From Cavia porcellus (lineage: Eukaryota > Chordata > Mammalia > Rodentia > Caviidae), in contig NW_026947491.1 in NCBI RefSeq assembly GCF_034190915.1, positions 25,980,101-26,044,100 of the forward strand: a DNA stretch of 64,000 bases, read 5' to 3'. The position numbers and the translations under genes were made by a program. The notes under the pieces are model-generated. The model did not search any database, was not told the DNA's origin, and saw nothing but the letters and a program-made list of their open reading frames with translations. Of the stretch, positions 13,176 to 25,600 are shown in pieces. Numbering within the stretch: the stretch's first letter is position 1; every line of letters begins with the position of its first letter.

Positions 13176-14259
13176 GAAACCACAAGAGCAATGATGAAAA
13201 TGTTTGTTTCCCATGCCTCTTGAATGGAGTTATTGTAATTTTCAATTTAAAAATATGTGCATGTAAGTAGCATTTACACAATGTAGTTAAGTGGAAATGT
13301 AAATGCTTTAAATGAAAAGAACAGATAGCAGTCCTGCACTGACCCAGCCCTGTGCCATGTGGGACACACATAAGTAGGACTGTGAGACACCTTAGTGTGG
13401 GAGAGGGCTGTGCTCCACCCCACCCGCCCATCTCCTGAGCTGCTACCCGGTCTGCCCCCACCAACCCTGGTCCCGTTCCTCTGTTCCCTGTCTTCCTTAG
13501 TCTGCCTTCATCTAAGTCATTGCCATCAAGTCCTCACTGTTAACTATCTCAGGGCCCCCTACAGCCATGAGTGCATTTTCCCCTTTATCTGGCTTGCCTT
13601 CCTTTTGGATCCATTTCCTGTAAAGTCTCAGGACTAATGTCTTTCAGTATATCACTCTTCCAAAAGGCATGCGTTTTCTCCATAACCATCTGTTTAAATT
13701 TCACGTGTCGTCGAGAAATGGCTACTCTCTGGGCTAGGCTTCACTCACAGACTACAACAGCACTGCTAGGATGAGTCGTGCTTTGCCCTCAGTATCGTGG
13801 GATTTGCATGTGTGAGCTCCTCCAGCTGTGCATCGCGGTTGTTGCTGCCTTTACTCACATCTAGGCACTGTGCACGCTGTCTGCTCCTACAGCGTCATTT
13901 ATCAGGAAAATGAAAAGGAGAGTGGGACTGAGTGAACAGAGAACTACACCTGGTGGTTGGAAGCCTTGAATTTGTGCCTGAACACAAATAGTAAAGATCT
14001 TCCAAAATCCTTAGTAAGTAAAGAGACTAGTGTATTTCATTACTATTTGAATTCAAACATTAGTCCTATAAAATCTTCTTCTGTTCATTAAGATTCGCGG
14101 TGCAGTCAGCTGAGAGTTACTTTCACAGTGTGTTTCTAAGGGAAGCTGGGGAACAACGTGAAGTTTCCTGAATGGAGGGTGTGAGACTGGGGCCCTGGCA
14201 TCCCCTTCTCTGGTCATCCCAGGCATCTCGCTTCTGAACATTGAGTCAAAAGTTAGGCT

Positions 14260-14870
14260 GAGTGTCTCAGCCAGCTGTCTCGTTACTGGGATCTGACAGC
14301 CACAATTTAAAGAAAGAGAGCCTGGTTTGACTCCTAATCACAGTCCGTGGTCAGCTGGCTCCAAGGCAGAAATGACATGGTGGCAGGGCCTGAGGGAGGA
14401 ACGCTGCTCACCCCCTGGTGGCCAGGAAACACAGGGAGATGCAGAAGGTTGGAGCCAGGTGCAAAATGTACCCTTCTAGGTTACATTCCAGTGACTACCT
14501 CCTTCCAGGCCCCAGCTCCTGACAGCACATTCAGTTGTGAGCTCATCGATGGACCAACGCAGGAGTCCCTGCATGCGGGCCGCAGGAAGATATTGGGCTT
14601 CTCTATGGCCTGTTGGGAGGCAGACAGCACAGTAAGAGATAAGCAGCAGGCAATCCAACAAGGGATGTTTCATCTGTATTTACAGCCGGGGCTCCTATTC
14701 CTGCCTCAGTTCCACACCCCGTCAGATCTGCAAGGCATCTGATTCTCAGAGGCACACAAACCCTACTGTGAACTCCACATGGGAGGGATCTAGGCTTAAG
14801 CTCCGGAGACTCATCCTGGACCCATACCCTCAACTCCACACACCGGTACATGGGAAAAGTCTTTGATGGA
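14260..14870 (+). repeat. Unnamed interspersed repeat, copy 1 of 3
   Basis: A core at about 14340-14430 ('ggctccaaggcagaaatgaca' region, then 'ctgctcac', then a 'cttctaggttacattccagtgac' region) is shared with copies at 30735-31010 and 38455-38745. These look like the common rodent repeat that opens with a 'tctattgctg...aaaatacc' phrase. I suspect a nonautonomous DNA element of URR1 type, but that name is a guess. The distal part may be unrelated. Confidence 0.45.
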
Positions 14871-15379
14871 ATTATCTCCTAAAAAAGCTGGACCAGTAAG
14901 GAGCATAGTACACCTACAATCCAGTCTCCTTCCAAAGCTCACCTCTGAACACTTGAGAATTTGGGGGACACTGTGGATATAAACCATGATGGTGAGCATG
15001 GCTACATTTAGTTTTCCAAATTTCTCTTTCATGCTCTCCCCCCCAAATACCCCCATTGAAGCACTAAAAACAGCTTCAGGGGCTACTAGGCAATCTCACC
15101 ACAAACATGATAACCATGTGAGACCACACACTTCATTAGCTGAATGTAAACATTCCACAATGAATATATATATATTGCATAACATCATGTCTACATGATA
15201 GATATGTGCAATGTTATTTGTCAACTGCAAAAAATAAAAAACTATAACAAACACATTTGTCAACTGAAAAAATAAGAAAACTATAATATACACGTGGGTT
15301 TTGGCTGTCTTATAGCAGTGTTGTGTGTCTTTGTTATCTGTATCCTTCTTTTTGTCTACTTGATCTACAAATTCTTCAA

Positions 15380-15413
<34 letters not shown>

Positions 15414-16659
15414 TGTATTCTGCCAACTTTTGCTGTGTATGAGAACGTGAATTTTGTTACATAATCTATATATTTTAAATGTAAAGCTCTCCCTAATGAA
15501 CTATTCCTTTTATCAATACATAATGATTTAACTTCCTAAATGCTTCTTGACTTGAAATATAGCTTTTCTGATATTAAAATAGATTTGGACCTTTGAGTTA
15601 ATATCTTGACTCCCTATGTCCTAAGAACTTACATTTTAAACAGTAATACCTTTGTTCGTGAACAGTTCTGTTTGCAAACAGACACATTCAGCAAAATTTT
15701 GCTTCCGTTAAAGAACTCTGCATCTACAGGCACTGCTAGGTTAAGGCCTGCCAGTTCCGGGACCATCAGGACCTCATTCCCTCCTTGTGCAGCACCACAG
15801 CTCAGCTCTCTGGCCAGATCTTTTGCTCTCTTGTGTTCTTAGAGCGGTCCAGTTTCTACACAACAACAACCTTGGTCATGGTGGCAAAGCCTGGAGGGCA
15901 ATGAAGGAGCTCAAGAGTAACTCATTCAAACCCGAGTGATCCTCCCTGAAGCTCTCCAGCTCACCGAGAATAAAACCACAGAGTCAGTGGTTACCTTGAG
16001 GATCCAGCCCCTTTAGGGAGTGGCCTCTCCAGTCTCCCTCCCTATCACTTCCTTTCTTGCTCTGCCTTGGCACGTGGCTTCACAAAGGCCTTTGCCCTGC
16101 ACCTGCTTCACCTGTAATGCTGATCTGACTGGCCGCTCTCCATGGTCTTTGCTCAAACATATTTTTCCCCAAGGTCTATCTAATTGCTTTTATGTCAGTA
16201 CCATGCTATTTGAATAATAAACAAGCACTGTAGATGTGATGAATGGGCTAATGGAAAAGATGGTGGATGACCCACAGGTATATTTTTCTTCAAATTAGTC
16301 AAGATGCATACACATGAAAAACGGTATGCACAACTTTTGCAAGTCAGTCATACCTCAGTAAACTGTAAAAGCCTTTAAAGGTAGCCAGATGTTCCCTAGG
16401 GGACAAGATCTCAGTGGAGAACCACAGCTCTTACAGGATTTTATTTCAGGGGGAAAAATGATCAAGTTATTTCCTATACGTCCGTGTGGTTCTCTTTATG
16501 ATCAGCAAAATTCTGCAACCAACTGACACAAACATATTAGAAACAAACAACCAAGACAATCAATTCATGTTATTCAGCAACTAGAAAATAAGAATAAATT
16601 GCTCCAATTTTACCTATTCCCACCCTGGTACCAGGTCCTGTACCCAAGTTCTCATGCAG
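14871..16659. other. Unrecognised intergenic sequence with AT repeats
   Basis: It includes an alternating AT run at 15379-15411. No gene is recognised. Confidence 0.4.
15379..15411. repeat. (AT)n microsatellite
   Basis: About 15 TA units, interrupted once by 'ca'. Confidence 0.85.
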
Positions 16660-16830
16660 ACTTTGCCAAGAGTTCTTTTATTGAGCTAGATCCCCAGACT
16701 TTTTTATTTATTATATTTTTGAAGATAATATTTCACTATGTTGCCCAGATTGGCCTCAAATTTTAGACCTTCTGGCTTTAACCTCCAAGTAGCTAGGATT
16801 ACAGTTTGCATGTTGCATACTGACCAAGTA
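16660..16830 (-). repeat. B1-ID dimeric SINE, antisense, degraded
   Basis: The reversed ID A-box region ('gagctagatccccag') is followed by the T-rich linker and a reversed B1 half ('tcactatgttgcccagattggcctcaaa' region, 'ctaggattaca'). The order and polarity fit a minus-strand B1-ID dimer. Confidence 0.6.
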
Positions 16831-17884
16831 CAACTTTTATAAATTGTTCTTTTTTATCTTCACATAGCTCAAGAAAGAAAATAACGTATAGGTACTCAAT
16901 GGGAAGAAAAATATATAAAAACCAAAAACCCAAGGAAGTTTAGCTCATACAATTCTGATTTACTGTCCTGCCCTAGAGTTCATCCAGGTTCATCTGGGTC
17001 TATGGCTGATATCTATTTATTTCCACAACTGCTTTCTGGCTCAAATGAATAAAAATTTTAAATCATATGCATTTTCATGCCACACAACCCGATCCCAATA
17101 TGATAGCTAAAACAATGTCTTCGCACATGAAGGTTTACACAGGGTCTGCTGTCTCCATCACCATGGAACAGCCAAGACCAGCCCACAGGGACCGCATCCT
17201 GTCATTTTCTAAAGTGTGCACACTGCGTAAGTTACTAGTTCCAAACTGGAGGGAAGTGCAGCATCTGACTTCCCTGCTGAGCTACGCTTGTGGATGAAAA
17301 GCGGCTGAAGACACCTGCAGAGAATCCAAGCGGTTTCTATTTTCCATTGTCTGTGACCCGTGAGAAAATTGTGGTTTTCAGCTGTTTTCAGTATAAATGG
17401 AGTTTGTATTAACAATTTCTTATTACCACAGAATCTTTTAGTAGCTGCCTACTCTGTGCAACACTGATGCAGTCGTACCTTTCACAGTACTAAGCACATG
17501 GTTACAGTCTATGGATCCCCGCATCCAGATGGACCCCACCTGCAAGAAGCCAGCTTCTCTGCTGGAGCAGTTTACTTGCAAGAACACGTTTATTTTAAGA
17601 CAAAATTTACTGCTTTGTCCAGAAAACACATAATGAGTTTCTCCTGCCATAGGAAAGGTATCCAACTGTGCATGGTCTCTTCCTTTAAATTTTTTGGTCT
17701 AAAGAATAATGTTCTAATAGTAAGTGTCTGTCTTCTATATGATTTTGAATATCTTTGTTTTTAAAGAAATGTATTAATGCATGGAGTAATGTCTATACAT
17801 AAAATTGAACATGTAGTTATGAAGACAATCAGCTATTAGTTAACCAGCCTCTAATTCTTATCAAGCAAGAATTAGAAAGATCTT
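16831..17884. other. Unrecognised intergenic sequence
   Basis: No repeat or gene that I can support. Confidence 0.4.
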
Positions 17885-18110
17885 TCAGCTGTGGCATAGG
17901 TGTACACACTGGAATACTATTTAGCCTTAAAAAGTAACTAAATCCTGTCATTGGTGACAATGTGCATAAACTTGTAGATAATTTGGTAAGTGAAGTGAAC
18001 CAGGCACAGAAGGACAAATGCTACACGATCTCACCAACACACAGAATGTGACAAAGTGGAGCACACAGAAGAAAAAAGCAGAATGGTGGCTGCCAGATCT
18101 GTGGGGACAC
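17885..18110 (+). mobile_element. Old L1 3'-end fragment
   Basis: The fragment carries the 'gtgtacacactggaatactatttagcc' region, a 'gtgaagtgaaccaggcacagaa' region and an 'agaatggtggctgccag' region, in the order found at the end of ancient L1 ORF2 and its 3'UTR. No frame survives. Confidence 0.6.
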
Positions 18111-18424
18111 CAGGCTAAGTGTCATCAGTCAAAGGTCCAAAATTCTAGTTAGGAGGAATCAGCTTTGAGATTTACCGCACGACGGGTGGCCATAGAATAA
18201 TGTATTACAGATCTCAAAATAACTAAGGGAGTAAATTTCAAATGTTTTACTACAAAAATAATCGATGAGGTGACGATTATGTTAATCAGCTTGATTTAAT
18301 TGTCATATATATATATCAATATGAATGTATGAATTCATATACATGGAAACACTTCAATGTATACAATTATGATTTGGCAATGAAAAGTAATAAAAATCAA
18401 ATTCCAATTAATTGTAATAAACAT

Positions 18425-18590
18425 ATGTGACTGGGCCTGACATGTGGTACTTGTCATCTCAGCACTCAGGAAGCCTAAGCAGGAGTATCAGGAGTTCAGG
18501 GCCAACCTGAGCTATGTTATAGTGAAGTGAAGGCCAGTCTGGACTGTACAGCAAGACGCTTTCTCGAAAAAACAGAACAAAACAAAACTG
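18425..18590 (+). repeat. B1 SINE
   Basis: It begins at a 'gcctgacatgtggtacttgtcatctcagcac' region, contains an internally repeated 'gccaacctgagc ... gccagtctggac' block, and ends in an A-rich tail after 'tttctcgaaaaaac'. The doubled internal block is typical of B1 monomers. Confidence 0.75.
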
Positions 18591-18734
18591 ACTTTGGAAA
18601 AATATATATTTCAGATAATATTGATACTGGTTTAAAAGTAACTCAGTAATTTTATGATAGTTTTATTATCTGGAATTTTATTATTCCATAGTATAAGTGT
18701 GTATTCTTGGCATTTCCCCCACTCTAAGGGCTGC

Positions 18735-18905
18735 TTCAGCATTTGGCGTGGTGAAGAACACCTATAATTAAGCACTCTGGGAGAGGGAAGCAATAAAGTC
18801 AAACCCAGAATGGGCAACTCGGCGACTTGGTGAGACTGTCTTAAAATAAAAATATAAAAAGACTCAGTTTAATACCCTAGGTTCAAGTCCCAGTGCTGGG
18901 GGGAA
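18735..18905 (+). repeat. B1-ID dimeric SINE, degraded
   Basis: A diverged B1-like half ('ggcgtggtgaagaacacctata', 'gtgagactgtctt') is joined through an A-rich linker to an ID-like end ('ggttcaagtcccagtgctgggg'). Confidence 0.5.
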
Positions 18906-20617
18906 TAAAAAAGTTGCTTTATCAGGAAAAAGGAAACAATATGGTCTTCTGTAATGTTTATTTCTACTGCTAAGTCTCTTGTTAATGCGCAAGTTGTGTG
19001 TGGACTGTATGGCAATGCTTGGCTGTGAACTCTGGGCTATGAGGTGAAAAGGCAAAGTCACACAGTCACAGAGGAGCAGCCCTGTGTCTTTAAGGGACTT
19101 TCATCATGTTTAGGAGATTAACTCAGTATCTGTGGCATGAACGTAAATAATATAAACAGAAAGAATTTTAAAATTATCACAGGAGCAAGGTCCCTGGGGA
19201 CAGGGACATCCAGGAGGGCTTCCTGAGGGAGGAGGGCGCCCTCGTGTCGTCTGGAGAACAACTGGGGATCAGAAGGGGGTTTCCACAGCTACCTGCTCAC
19301 AGATACAGAAAGGTCAGTAACTAGCCAGGCAATGCAGTTCAGAGGCCAGAGGGACGGGCAGGCTGTTTGAGGTTGAATGCGGTTTTCTGTGAATACTAAA
19401 TTAAATGAACAAAAGAAAAAACAAAGTAGAGATTGATTGATAAAATCAAACAATGTTAATTGTGCAGAAGATTCATTCACAGGCTTGCTGGGAATCTTAG
19501 ATTTCAGGATATAAAATCATGTAAAGACTGACAGAGTGCTGGTTTCAACTCACGAACTTGGTTTAACGTCTCGATTTTGTTAATCATTCATATCTCAAAA
19601 GTTTTATCAAGAAGGTTTGGTTCTCTCAGTTGTTTTTTTTTTTTTTTCATAGTTGTTTTTTTTCACAGATGACTTTCAGGGTCTCTGGTTCTTCTACAGC
19701 ATGACCTGCCTGCCAGAGCTGAAAACCTAAGACAACGAAGGCAGAGTAGAGAAAGAAAATCCCACGGGAACGGTAAGAATGAACACGTCTTATTCCTGTA
19801 TGTTAGCTGGGTAGTGTGGAAATAAATGCTGTGGGGGAGGTCAGAACACTGCTCTGCCTGACTCCGGGGTCTACAGACCCCGACTAGCCTGCGGCAACTG
19901 TGGAGCCCAGCTTGTCTCAGGACGAGGAGTCCCTCTCAGTTTCACTGGCTCTCCCCTGTCCTCTTGGTTCCTCAGTGAGGCTGGACACCTCCCTTTCAGG
20001 GGCTGCTCTGTAAGATTTCTCCTCCTGTGGGCTCCTGTCCCTCCCTCTCCTGAGACAGCATCGCTTTTGCATCCTGACTGAGTGCAGGTGCAATTTTACA
20101 TAAATGATGGTGCAGTGGGGTAACATCCATCCTCCACCTGGACCCCGAGTCCTGTGTAGACATTACAGCATCCTCTGCTAACGCTGCTCTATTCCTTCTG
20201 ACTCCCACAATGTCTAGCACATAACAGGCATTCAATAAATATTTTGCAAATTAGTTCATAAATTTGATGATGGTGTGATTTTCAAGTGGAGATAATGATA
20301 ATAGCTACCACATGGGATGGCTCGTCTACCTCCCCGGGCTCTTACAAGGGGAAAATGAGACACTCTATTAAGATGAACATGGCAAGCAATAAAGACCAGA
20401 GATGTGTATTCCTCATAGTGGAAATAGCTAAAGAAAAAAACTTGAAATAACGCATAAAATTTTTATAATAAATGTGAACCAAGAAAATTTTACCTCAAGA
20501 TAGAAATCTATGGAATCAGGGGATACCTGTGAAAAATGTCTGTAAGGCAGGGCAACTAAAGATGCCAAAGACTGCTGGCCATGGAAATGTGCCAAGCAGA
20601 CAATCACTCAGATGCGT
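18906..20617. other. Unrecognised intergenic sequence
   Basis: Apart from a T run near 19635 this stretch shows nothing I can name. ORFs on both strands are short and lack domains. Confidence 0.4.
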
Positions 20618-20790
20618 ACCATTTTTTAATTTTAAATTTTTATTAGCATGTTTGCGATTCACACTGAATATGTTCATCACAGGTAGTTGGTACACGTACA
20701 TATCACATCTCACCCCTTTTACTTACCCTCTTCTTCCTTCCATCCCCTTCCCATCTACCAGAGCCTTCTATGCCTGATTTATTTTGATTA
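20618..20790 (-). mobile_element. L1 3'UTR fragment, antisense
   Basis: A T-rich start ('ttaattttaaatttttattagc', a reversed poly-A end) is followed by a pyrimidine-rich run (about 20716-20757) that is the reversed polypurine tract found in rodent L1 3'UTRs. A similar arrangement occurs at 43150-43480. Confidence 0.45.
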
Positions 20791-21075
20791 ATGTTATGAT
20801 CTAAGGGGTGCATAGCATTTTCTACCCAGGAACTGAAATAAATCTTGTCCTTCTCTACCTTGTCGTGGTGTTCCTGCTTGCTGGGAGATAGCATAGGGTG
20901 TCCAGCACCATATGACAAATGGTGCAAGTATATTTTCTCCTTCTTTTGCCTGAATCATCACTGCCAAACCTTGGTCTGCAAACTCCCATTCACCGGGGCT
21001 TAGAAGATGATTTTTTATTGCCTTATTAAATGACGTATTCCTTAATGAAAGAGCATTAAGAATGAGTCTTAAATG

Positions 21076-21262
21076 AGTGCCAGATAAAATTCCCTGTGTG
21101 CCACAGCCTCCCAGCAAACCAAGAGTTGCTTCAGCCCACCTGTGTTGTAACAACATGTGATGCTCTAAAGGTCCCTTGCAGAGTACTACATTTGCAGAAA
21201 GGGACATTGATATTTTTTTTCCCTAAATACTGTTAAATATTTAAGGAAAACTGTACTCAGGA
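21076..21262 (+). repeat. Local direct duplication, unit 1
   Basis: About 185 bases reappear at 21752-21939 in the same orientation with scattered substitutions. Shared landmarks are 'cagcctcccagcaaacc', 'agttgcttcagcccacctgtg' and 'atatttaaggaaaactgta'. It does not resemble a known transposon family. Confidence 0.85.
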
Positions 21263-21369
21263 TAACTATACTCATGATGGATAAATACTCATCATGAATT
21301 CAGTGGCTCACACAGAGGTCTATATGTTTCATAGTTACAGTTCTTTGTTATGTTTGCATTTCTGCTGTG

Positions 21370-21408
<39 letters not shown>
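21370..21408 (+). repeat. (TG)n microsatellite
   Basis: About 19 uninterrupted TG units. Confidence 0.95.
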
Positions 21409-21410
<2 letters not shown>

Positions 21411-21751
21411 GGGTGGCCCAAAGAAACCTAGAAAATTATTTGTGCTTTTAAGTATGAAATTTAACTCGTGACCCAGAACCACAATGCTGAGTAATTTTAT
21501 CATGTCTTTTTTTAATGAGAGCATATTTGTTGGGGGTGGAAATGTCACTGACTGCATGCTTAATGGGAAGGAAATTCACAGAACTGAAAATTGAGATCAA
21601 AAAGCAATTTTGGTGCCTCTGAGTCTGGAGAAGGATTTTGTACTGGTGTCACAGTCCCATCTGTATTTAGGAAGTACATTTACCATTTATTCATTCCCTG
21701 TTGCATGTTACGCTCACCTCTTCACTTTGGTTTCTGCAGTCTGCCATTCAC

Positions 21752-21939
21752 AGTGCCAGATAAAATTCCTTGTGTGTCACAGCCTCCCAGCAAACCAAGA
21801 GTTGCTTCAGCCCACCTGTGCTGTAATGATTCCATGAGACGCTCCTAGGGTCCCTTGCAGAGTATTACATTTGCAGAAAGGGATATTGATCTTTCTTTGC
21901 TAAATACTGCTAAATATTTAAGGAAAACTGTACTTAGGA
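21752..21939 (+). repeat. Local direct duplication, unit 2
   Basis: Second copy of the unit at 21076-21262, offset by about 676 bases. It differs by substitutions and a small block change near 21828-21840. The spacer between the copies carries the TG microsatellite. Confidence 0.85.
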
Positions 21940-23690
21940 AAAAAGACATCCCTTTAACAGGATGTTTGTGATCATATCAAGAAAAGAGTAAAAGCTATAA
22001 GATAGCACTGACCACAAAGATGGTTCCTGTGCAGAGTTACTAACATGAACCAAAGTCCAACTGTCATTGTGGGTGGTGATAGCCTTTGCCTGCTATGTAT
22101 AGTCCTTCACATGCAGTGGTGGGAATGGTTCTTAATAAATGGTTCTTAATAAAATATAGAAGGAAGAGTTATAATTTAACTTCAGTATCTCCAGGCTGTA
22201 CAGCAATCTGATCTGTCACTAATTAGCATAGCATTTATAGTGCATTAATTCTTTTTGAAAGTTTTTGAAACTGGCTAAGACTTAGGGGACCCCTTTCAAA
22301 TAGTCAAATAGCTGGGGGCAATGGTTAGTTTCTGAGCAAAATGCAAAGTGAAGAAAAGAATCTTTACCTCTCCTTGGCCCTGTGGTTGTCCCCATCTCCT
22401 GGAGGGTTTCCCTGGTGTGCCATAGCCACATGAAGACTTAAATTATGACCCATTAATAATGGGGACTTGATATAGGGAACCCCATGTCAAGAAAGTTTCA
22501 GTAATAGTGGGATGTCATTATTGTTAAAACTGAGTTAAATATTGAGTCTGTCTTCTTACTTGTAAGATACTTCCTTGTTATCAGTAGATCACACCATCAG
22601 TTATTAATTTTCTGGTGATTGCCACTGTCTACATTCTAACCATTCACTGTTTACTCCAATTATCAAAGAACAGCTACAAAAGCCAAAAGCAAACTCCGTA
22701 TCTTTTCTTCTTTGTGAAAATTTATGAAAGATGCTTGCTGGCCAACACCTGGACTATTCAGCTATTCCAGAATCACCAGTGGCTGTTATTCATCCAAGTT
22801 AGTCTTATCTGGTGTTAACATAAATAATAAGAAATCAGCCCATTGTGGAATCTAACTTTTGTCCCAGTAACTAAGCCAGAACATAGAAATTCATGTATTG
22901 TTCCAAGTATATGTCATTGGAAGCTTAAATATTTCTTTTTAAATTACGCATATTTATTTTGTAGATGTTTACTTAGATTAGGATTGGTCACCATGCAATA
23001 AGCCCATCTTATTTTTTATCAGGAAGTACATAGTTCAGAAAACTTTCATTTGCATAATCTTATATTATTTCAGAGGATTTTTTTCTTAAAGTAGCTGCCT
23101 GAAACTCCACTTGAGATGCAAGAGATACAAAGAAATAGACAAAATTATGATTTTACAAACATAGATGCTAAAACCTGCATAAGTTAAATGCCTGAACCAC
23201 ATCAGGGTAAGTGAGATTCAGAGTGAAGCAGAACCTGTCTCTAGATAACTTTCTTCAGAGTTGCACACAGCAAAATCATGTGTAAAAGACCAGTAAGCAT
23301 TTTCCCTGATGAAACACTCATTTCCTGCACAGTACTCTTGTCAAGTGCCCGGCCTTTGAATGCAAAATTGACTGGAGATGACAAAAGACAGAGCTACACA
23401 TAGATGCACGGAGTGGAAAGAGAGGGAAACATCACAAGTATGAAAGTGCCAAGGCAAAGCAAGTGCATGTTGCTCAAGGTAAAGGGAGTGGTCAGTGGGC
23501 TGCTTTGGGGATTTGTTTGTTATTGAAGCAGAGAGGGTTGTATGGGTTACTTAGTTAAAGCCCCTTTTGATATTTTTTATTTCTTAAGGCATACAACTCC
23601 TAATTTGTGTTTCTAGCTTGTAAGTACATAGAAACAACCAATTTTAAATGCAAGTTAATTTTAAATGTAAATTAATAAAAGCAACTAAAA
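21940..23690. other. Unrecognised intergenic sequence
   Basis: AT-rich with no repeat family, gene or RNA signature that I can support. Confidence 0.4.
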
Positions 23691-24650
23691 GTGAAGGAAG
23701 TGGTGTCACAATCCAGACTTGAAGTAAAATTATAAAGTTTTAGTGATTAAAACATCATGGGACTAGCAGAAAAACAGGCATGTGAATTAATGGAACAGAA
23801 TATAAGAAGCAAAAACAGCTTCAGGCACATACAGATGTTTGACCTTTAACAAAGGCGCCAAAAATATACACCGGAGGAAAGAACCTCTACTGGGAAAAAT
23901 GAACATCCACATGCAGAAGACTGAGTCTAGACATGTATATATTACCATGTGCTAAATTAAATAAAAATGTGTCAAGGATCTAAATATTAAAATAGAAATT
24001 CTTAATCTTCTGGAAGATAACATAGGTAAAACTCTTGAAGACATAGACTTAGGCAAGGACTTTCTGAATGGAATTCCAGTTGCACAAGAAATAACACCAA
24101 GAATCACTAAGTGGGATCATATTAAGTTAAGAAATTTCTATGCAGCAAATGAAATAACTAACAAAGTGAAGAGACAACAACAGAATGGGAAAAATTTTGC
24201 CACCTGTTTTTCTGGCAGAAGATTGTGATAAGAACTTAAAAAATCAGATTCCTCCCAAATAAAAACCCAGTCCAAAAATGGACAACTGAAATGAACAGAT
24301 ATGTCTCAGAAGAAGTACAAGTGGCCAATAAATACATGGAAAAATGTTTGACATCACTGACCATCAGAGAAATGCAAATTAAAACTACATTGAAATATTT
24401 TGTTCCTCAAAGAATTTCTATCATCAAAAAATGTACTAGCAACAAATGCTGGAGAGGTTGTAGGGGAAAGGAACTCTTCTACATTGTTGATGAGAATGTA
24501 AATCAGTATAACTATTGTGGAAATCAATGTGGAGATTTCTAAGAAATCTAAAAATAGAAATTCCATTTGACTCAACAAACCTCCCTCTAGGTGTCTTCCT
24601 AAAAGAGTTCAGATAGTCATATTACAGTGACACATGTGTATTCATAGTTG
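23691..24650 (+). mobile_element. L1 fragment: ORF2 C-terminal third
   Basis: The plus strand follows L1 ORF2 from the 'taacaaaggcgccaaaaata' region through 'gaagacatagacttaggcaa', 'gtccaaaaatggacaactga', 'aaatgtttgacatcactgaccat' and 'acaaatgctggagaggttg' to a 'gtgacacatgtgtattcat' region. Multiple stops and deletions are present. No 3'UTR or poly-A tail is recognisable, so both ends appear to be missing. Confidence 0.8.
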
Positions 24651-25600
24651 ATCTGGTTAATCTCCATTGAAGTCAATAGAATGTTGACCAGGCAGGCAAT
24701 TGGATTATTTTCTGGAGACAGATCTGTAATTGTAAGGAAACTGTCAACTTCATAAGTGTGTTGAGGCTATAGAGACAGAAATTTTAGTGGACTTTAAACA
24801 AACTTAGCCTTGTCTTGCTGCTGAGGAAGACTGCCTAGATGATTAGATAGGCAGCACAAATGTCTTAGAGACTTTTTTGCTTTAGGGATGGCCAGGGCAG
24901 GATTTCTCCAAACCATTACTGGCCTCTACCTATCTATAGATGATCTGCCTTGCAGGCTGGGAAGTGATCCAATCACTTTGCTCTTTGATCTTTTTTTCTC
25001 ACTCTCTTTCAAAGAACTGGAAAGCTGTTGATCAGATTTCTTGACTATTGTTTTAATTTTGATAGCAGTACTTTCTTCTTTAAGCATACTTCTATAGCTG
25101 GAATCAATTGCAGCTTGCGCTTTCAGAAACACATACTAGAGTTAGGAGGAATGTGAGTTTCTGGAGAAGATAAGGGTGTGAGAAGGTAAGTGTGTCTAGT
25201 CCAATCTGACCAGTCTTCTGCTCTCCAGATGGCAGCCACCTGCTCAGAGCAACTCACCTCAGGGGATGCCTTAGGATTATAGACATCAAGTAGAAATTAA
25301 AAGATATGCCAGTTTTTTCTCTTGTATTTCAGATGAGAGGCTATCAGAATCTCTTGCTTCTTTAGAATGTATTCTTAAACACTGGAAATTACGCAACCTC
25401 CACATATTGAGAAAGAGCTGTTTAACATTTTTCTGCATCCATTCATGGCCTGTGTACCTTCTAGAGCCAAAATGGAACAGAGGGAAGTACTGACTGTAAT
25501 GCTATTTCACAACTAGAATTGTACAGTAAGAAAGAAGGAAAATGGTCAGGACAACCTTAGGTTCAGACTTTCTTTGCATTAAGAAACAATTCTTTTCTAT
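24651..25600. other. Unassigned sequence upstream of class I ERV remnant
   Basis: This could include the decayed gag/5' part of the following retrovirus, but no LTR resembling 29589-30150 and no gag motif is recognisable. Confidence 0.3.

Larger units (their letters stand above)
11593..14259. other. Unrecognised intergenic sequence with simple repeats
   Basis: It contains an AT/GTAT dinucleotide tract at 11870-11915 and a purine-rich tract at 13066-13175. The 146-codon minus-strand ORF at 13024-13464 is partly the reverse of the purine tract and has no domain I recognise, so I do not call it a gene. Confidence 0.4.

Noticed and set aside
13024..13464. 146-codon minus-strand ORF
   Set aside because: Part of it is the reverse of a purine-rich tract, giving artificial Leu/Ser/Phe runs. 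No family is recognised.
14347..14742. 131-codon plus-strand ORF
   Set aside because: It falls in an interspersed repeat that has two other copies in the window, without a shared frame.
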